From Plasmopara viticola (Eukaryota > Oomycota > Peronosporomycetes > Peronosporales > Peronosporaceae): a stretch of DNA of 64,000 bases. The notes under the pieces were generated by a model. The model saw only the letters and a list, made by a program, of their open reading frames with translations. It was not told the DNA's origin and did not search any database. Positions 58,209-64,000 of this stretch are shown piece after piece; position 1 is the stretch's first letter; each line of letters starts with the position of its first letter. The translations under genes and the position numbers were made by a program. The DNA lies in assembly GCA_001695595.3 (NCBI GenBank), contig MBPM02000089.1, positions 222,731-286,730 of the forward strand, in the 5' to 3' direction.

Positions 58209-60026
58209 AAAACGAACACGATCTCAAGAAGTTTATGTGTAACAACGTGAACACCCTTATGCGCTCTTCAGTGTGCTCAGTGTAAGCGATTCATCAAAGT
58301 GGCTTCAATACGATTCGCATTTAACCTTGCTAAATATATGAAATACTGTGACTTTAAATTGTTGGGACAATATTTGACAATGTCGTCGTATTCTCTTGGG
58401 TCAAATTTCACTCGTCTAATGTTCTAGCTATTGTTCAATTTGGAAGCATCTTATTTCCAACTAAAACTCGCAGAACGAGTAATAATACCCTCGGGAAAAG
58501 GTATCTATATCAAGAAAGGAGAGATCGAATTAAGCTCATTGTGCGCATAAAGAGTTCCTTTGTGACTCGAAATTTTTCCAATATACAACGTGCAAATGCA
58601 AACAGGAGAAAAGTAAGATCGGATTGGCTATGCAGAATTAAAGCCGACAGCAAATTGTTGGCTTTCACGTAACCAAGGTAGTATGTACCCAATATATTCC
58701 TAGTGTAAATATCCAGTGTGGAGCTCCTAATAGTCGGCAGCCCTTGTTGTGGCGGCAAAACCCGAGCGAGGACATCAGCCGTAACACTTTCAATATCTAT
58801 TTGGGGAGAAGGGAACTGCCATCGCTTGACGGGACCAGCATACAGTAAACGTATTTTAGGATCTAGGCAAATGAGCTTGCTGTATGTAGCCCTTTTGATT
58901 TACAAATATTCTCATCGCTTCTACGTGTGGAGCCGGGTCCGTTCGAAATCGGGGCTGAGTAACCTTCCACAAATGTTGATCCTAAGGAATAGACTTTTCT
59001 ATCTGCATGAAAAGAACACCTTTGTCACGTCATTAATGGACAGGGGGAAACCGTCATATAAATGTATTTTTTAAACGAGTTGTAAGTAGTGTGTCACGTA
59101 TTTAATTACCGAATGGATATAGGCCATATCATAGTGTGTTTTTAGTGCATCAGTCCGCTTGAAATGGGTAATGGGTCCATTGATAACTCCTAATCATAAG
59201 TTGGTATGAATATTGCTACAGATCGTAATAGCTAACCTACATATTTGAGATGGAAAGCAGGAGAGCGAAATTGACATCTCAAAGCCCGTCGGAGTCGGGT
59301 ATTCCATATGTGTGCATCGCGAATATATGACGGCAATTTGTTTAAATCTGAGTCCTCGCATCTCAAAACTGTGTCACACGACGCAGCGTCATTCTTAGCG
59401 TCGAGTCAAGAACAAGAGTATCGTTAGTAATAGAGTAATAAGAAAAAAAGAAAGGAAAACTCGGATGCGTCACGAGGTTTTATGTATTTGCCTATCAGGA
59501 GAGATATTAAGTTGCACGAAGGCAGAGATCAAGACTTTTGCATACTTCTTGTCATTATCTTCGCCGTAAGTTGGCGTGTTGGACACTTCTGCGAAAGAAA
59601 AAGGGCCTTTGGATGCGCTATTAGTCAGAAGAACCTGCTTGCTACCTTGTTGCACACAAGATCTGCACTTACACTACATGTCGAGCTCGTTTAAAGTAAA
59701 TGCGCCCCTCCGGAGCTTGATCAAAGCCTTTCGTCTTTACAGGCCCGTCCCATACGCGAATAATTGAGCTTTCATCACTGAATGTCTCGCTGCCCATACT
59801 ACACTTGGCGGCTGACATTTCACTTCAAGTGTCGCCCCTTTATATCTGTTCCGTACACATTCTGGTGACGAGCTCCCGTGAGATGATCTCAAGATTTGGT
59901 CGTCACGATGAGAAATAGTGTGCCCCAAGACCATGCACGCATTCACTCATCAGCAATTTGCTAAGCCAAGCAAACAACCTTGCTCGGGATCCAGCTTTCA
60001 ATACTACCTTCCAGCCTCTTGGAAAT
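58209..60026. repeat. Mosaic spacer between P2 and P3
   Basis: 1818 bp. Young-type to about 58,760. The middle (58,860-59,000) resembles the M12-M13 spacer (tttacaaatattctcat). The single block near 59,620-59,660 carries the gttctt variant found in the second half of the 40-bp duplications, as expected after unequal exchange. Confidence 0.82.
59945..59959 (+). promoter_or_regulatory. P3 core promoter with one base lost in the initiator
   Basis: Reads ACTCATCAGCAATTT, 15 bases instead of 16: one T of the TCATTC initiator is missing. If real, transcription of P3 may be affected. The same loss also breaks the upstream open frame, as expected for untranslated sequence. Confidence 0.6.
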
Positions 60027-61445
60027 ATGCACATTTCCCGCATCGTCGCGCACGCTGCACTTGCTACAGCGATTGCCGCTTCGACGTTTTTGTCCACAGA
60101 CGCCTCTTTTGGATGGACGTCCGAGAGTACCAACCAAGCAAAAGTTGCCAACCGTAATTTGGGTGCCGGTAGCGGCCTACGTGGTCCGGTTGAGCAACCT
60201 ACGCTGAATGAAGATAACCAGCAAAACGAGGACGACGGTAACAGTCCGATTGACGGCAGTTTGGTTGCTAGACCCCCAAGGTCAGGAACTGACACACAAA
60301 GTGGTATCCCGCCTTTTGGACCTCAGAAGCCGCCTGCCAACAATCCAATCCCTGCCAACCGTCCGAATACCGAACAACCTTTTGTGGGTGGTAACCCACC
60401 TAATGGAGGTCAGATGCCGCTCGGCGATGGTCCGACCAACGATCAATCTTTCGTGGGTGGTAATCCACCCGTTGGAGGTCCAAAGCCGCCTGCCAATGGT
60501 CCGCTCCCCGGAGCTCCTTCAATGGCTGGTAATCCACCCCTTGGAGGTCCGAAGCCGCCTGCCAATGGTCCCCTTGCCAATGGTCAGCTTCCTAGAGTTC
60601 CTTCAATGGCTGGTAATCCACCCTTGGAGGTCCGAAGCCGCCTCCCAATGGTCCGCCCCCGGAGTTCCTTCAATGGCTGGTATTCCACCCGTTGGAGGTC
60701 CAAAGCCGCCTGCCAATGGTCCGCTCCCCGGAGCTCCTTCAATGGCTGGTAATCCACCCTTGGAGGTCCGAAGCCGCCTGCCAATGGTCCCCTTGCCAAT
60801 GGTCAGCTTCCTGGAGTTCCTTCAATGGCTGGTATTCCACCCGTTGGAGGTCCAAAGCCGCCTGCCAATGGTCCGCTCCCCGGAGCTCCTTCAATGGCTG
60901 GTAATCCACCCCTTGGAGGTCCGATGCCGCCTGCCAATGGTCAGCTCCCTGGAGTTCCTTCAATGGCTGGTAATCCATCCCTTGGAGCTCCGATGCCGCC
61001 TGACAATGGTCCGCTCCCCGGCGCTCCTTTCATGGGTGGTATCCCGCCCATTGGAGGTCCGATGCCGCCCGCAAACGGTCCGCTCCCCGGATTTCCTTTC
61101 ATGGGAGGCAATACGCCTTTCGGAGCTCCGATGCCGCCTACTATCGGTTTGATCACTGGATACGTACTGCTCAATGGAAACCCGCCTTTTGGACCTCCAA
61201 TGCTGCCTCCAAATGGTCCAATTTCTCAAAACCCTTTCCAGGGTGGTAGTCCGCCCTTTGGATCTTCGATGCCGCCTGCCAACGGTCCATTCCCCGGGCA
61301 GCCTTTCCCGAGTGGCAAACCGCCCCTTGAAGCTCCAAAGCCGCCTACCAAAGGTCCGATCCCCGACCAACCTTTGCAAAAGGGTAATCCACCCCTCGGA
61401 GCTCCGATGCCACCTGTCAACGGTCCGATCTCTGAACACCCATAA
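60027..61445 (+). pseudogene. P3: copy with three one-base losses
   Basis: About 198 normal codons from 60027, then C losses near 60621, 60655 (5 C instead of 6) and 60768. The net loss is three bases, so the last ~206 codons to TAA at 61445 are in the original frame, but the intermediate frame stops at 60752. All three losses are in C runs. Confidence 0.85.
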
Positions 61446-63253
61446 AAAACGAACACGACCTCAAGAAGTTTATGTGTAACAACGTGAACACCCTTATGCG
61501 CTCTTCAGTGTGCCCAGTGTAAGCGATTCATCAAAGTGGCTTCAATACGATTCGCATTTAACCTTGCTAAATATATGAAATACTGTGACTTTAAATTGTT
61601 GGGACAATATTTGACAATGTCGTCGTATTCTCTTGGGTCAAATTTCACTCGTCTAATGTTCTAGCTATTGTTCAATTTGGAAGCATCTTATTTCCAACTA
61701 AAACTCGCAGAACGAGTAATAATACCCTCGGAAAAGGTATCTATAGCAAGAAAGGAGAGATCGAATTAAGCTCATTGTGCGCATAAAGAATTCCTTTGTG
61801 ACTCGAAATTTTTCCAATATACAACGTGCAAATGCAAACAGGAGAAAAGTAAGATCGGATTGGCTATGCAGAATTAAAGCCGACAGCAAATTGTTGGCTT
61901 TCACGTAACCAAGGTAGTATGTACCCAATATATTCCTAGTGTAAATATCCAGTGTGGAGCTCCTAATAGTCGGCAGCCCTTGTTGTGGCGGCAAAACCCG
62001 AGCGAGGACATCAGCCGTAACACTTTCAATATCTATTTGGGGGAAGGGAACTGCCACCGCTTGACGGGACCAGCGTACAGCAAACGTATTTTAGGATCCA
62101 GGCAAATGAGTTTGCTGTACTTAGCCCTTTGAGTTACATATCCCTTGTTGTTTCTACGTGTGGAGCCGGGTCCGTTCAAATTTGGGGCTGAGTAACCTTC
62201 TACAAATATTGATCCAAAGGTATAGACTTTTTCTATTTGCATGAAAAGAACACCTTTGTCAAGTCATTGATGGACAGGGGGAAACCGTCATATAAATGTA
62301 TTTCTTAAACGAGTTGTAAGCAGTGTGCCACGTATTGATTACCGAATGGATATAGGCCATATCATAGTGTGTTTTTAGTGCATCAGTCCGCTTGAAATGG
62401 TAATGGGTCCATTGATAACTCCTAATCATAAGTTGGTATGAATATTGCTACAGATCGTAAAAGCTAACCTACATATATGAGATGGAAAGCAGGAGAGCGA
62501 AATTGACATCTCAAAGCCCGTCGGAGTCGGGTATTCCATATGTGTGCATCGCGAATATATGACGGCAATTTGTTAAATTGAGTCCTCGCATCTCAAACTG
62601 TGTCACACGACGCAGCGTCGTTCTTAGCGTCGAGTCAAGAACAAGAGTATCGTTAGTAATAGAGTAATAAGAAAAAATGAAAGGAAAACTCGGATGTAAC
62701 GAGGTTTTATGTATTTGCCTATCAGGAGAGATATTAAGTTGCACGAAGGCAGAGATAAGACTTTTGCATACTATCTTGTCATTATCTTCGCCGTAAGATG
62801 GCGTGTTGGACACTTCTGCGAAAGAAAAAGCGCCTTTGGATGCGCTTTTAGTCAGAAGATGCTGCTTGCTACCTTGTTGCACACAAGATCTGCACTTACA
62901 CTACATGTCGAGCTCGTTTAAAGTAAATGCGCCCCTCCGGAGCTTGATCAAAGCCTTTCGTCTTTACAGGCCCGTCCCATACGCGAATAATTGAGCTTTC
63001 ATCACTGAATGTCTCGCTGCCCATACTACACTTGGCGGCTGACATTTCACTTCAAGTGTCGCCCCTTATATCTGTTCCGTACACATTCTGGTGACGAGCT
63101 CCCGTGAGAAGATCTCAAGATTTGGTCGACACGATGAGAAATAGTGTGCCCCAAGACCATGCACGCATTCACTCATTCAGCAATTTGCTAAGCCAAGCAA
63201 ACAACTTTGCTCGGGAACCAGCTTTCAATACTACCTTCCAGCCTCTTGGAAAT
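61446..63253. repeat. Spacer between P3 and P4
   Basis: 1808 bp, young type throughout, with short losses near 62130 and 62694. No gene is supported. Confidence 0.84.
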
Positions 63254-64000
63254 ATGCACATTTCCCGCATCGTCGCGCACGCTGCACTTGCTACAGCGAT
63301 TGCCGCTTCGACGTTTTTGCCCACAGACGCCTCTTTTGGATGGACGTCCGAGAGTACCAACCAAGCAAAAGTTGCCAACCGTAATTTGGGTGCCGGTAGC
63401 GGCCTACGTGGTCCGGTTGAGCAACCTACGCTGAATGAAGATAACCAGCAAAACGAGGACGACGGTAACAGTCCGATTGACGGCAGTTTGGTTGCTAGAC
63501 CCCCAAGGTCAGGAACTGACACACAAAGTGGTATCCCGCCTTTTGGACCTCAGAAGCCGCCTGCCAACAATCCAATCCCTGTCAACCGTCCGAATACCGA
63601 ACAACCTTTTGTGGGTGGTAACCCACCTAATGGAGGTCAGATGCCGCTCGGCGATGGTCCGACCAACGATCAATCTTTCGTGGGTGGTAATCCACCCGTT
63701 GGAGGTCCAAAGCCGCCTGCCAATGGTCCGCTCCCCGGAGCTCCTTCAATGGCTGGTAATCCACCCCTTGGAGGTCCGAAGCCGCCTGCCAATGGTCCCC
63801 TTGCAATGGTCAGCTTCCTGGAGTTCCTTCAATGGCTGGTAATCCACCCGTTGGAGGTCCGAAGCCGCCTGCCAATGGTCCGCCCCCCGGAGTTCCTTCA
63901 ATGGCTGGTAATCCACCCGTTGGAGGTCCGAAGCCGCCTGCCAATGGTCCGCTCCCCTGGAGTTCCTTCAATGGCTGGTATCCACCCCTTGGAGGTCCGA
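63254..64000 (+). pseudogene. P4: copy cut by the window end, with frameshift
   Basis: The signal peptide, RNLG/EDD linker and first repeats are normal for about 183 codons from 63254. A C is missing near 63803 and the reading stops at 63842. Further indels occur near 63957 (gain) and 63980 (loss). The 3' part lies outside the window, so its overall state is unknown. The promoter is at 63171..63186. Confidence 0.8.

Larger units (their letters stand above)
48083..64000 (+). repeat. Plus-oriented arm of the same tandem array (P1-P4), split by copia B
   Basis: The same unit appears in reverse orientation, with gene starts at 53908, 56720, 60027 and 63254. The arm begins near 48083, where sequence matching the middle of a spacer starts abruptly. 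It is interrupted by copia B at 48188..52867 and continues past the window end. Confidence 0.93.

Overview
The window looks like nuclear DNA of an oomycete (a Phytophthora or downy-mildew relative). Three things point there. First, an exact-distance copy of the oomycete Inr/FPR core promoter sits in front of nearly every gene copy. Second, the genes are intronless and encode small secreted proteins with a degenerate RXLR-like motif. Third, there are two Ty1/copia retroelements. No prokaryotic gene, rRNA, tRNA or CRISPR was seen. The species cannot be named from the sequence.

Layout. Bases 1-45461 are a tandem array of 14 units of about 3.2 kb. Each unit carries one minus-strand gene (named M1-M14 here, left to right) and a spacer of about 1.8 kb. 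Bases 45462-48082 hold a 5'-truncated, decayed copia element (copia A). From about 48083 to the end the same unit runs in the opposite orientation, with plus-strand genes P1-P4 (P4 is cut by the window end). A complete but dead copia element with two 178-bp LTRs (copia B, 48188-52867) is inserted in the first plus-arm spacer. The two arms are therefore head to head around the retroelements, and both window edges lie inside the array.

The gene family. Every copy encodes a signal peptide, a short acidic linker containing RNLG ... EDD, and 13-16 imperfect 23-residue Pro/Gly/Asn/Met repeats with a conserved last five repeats. I do not recognise a described family; a secreted, effector-like or surface role is inference. 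Five copies are fully open: M9 (496 aa), M10 (464), M12 (439), M13 (435) and P1 (410). M14 has a real deletion. P4 is partial, and the other eleven, like P4, carry small indels, mostly in G or C runs. Almost all indels fall in the near-identical copies, so unpolished long-read assembly error must be excluded before calling them pseudogenes.

History. Diverged copies (M10, M12-M14, P1) lie nearer the central junction and near-identical copies lie outward. Spacers are mosaics, with the half next to the following gene's 3' end homogenised and the promoter half diverged. Together this suggests inversion at or near copia A, then outward amplification with gene conversion.
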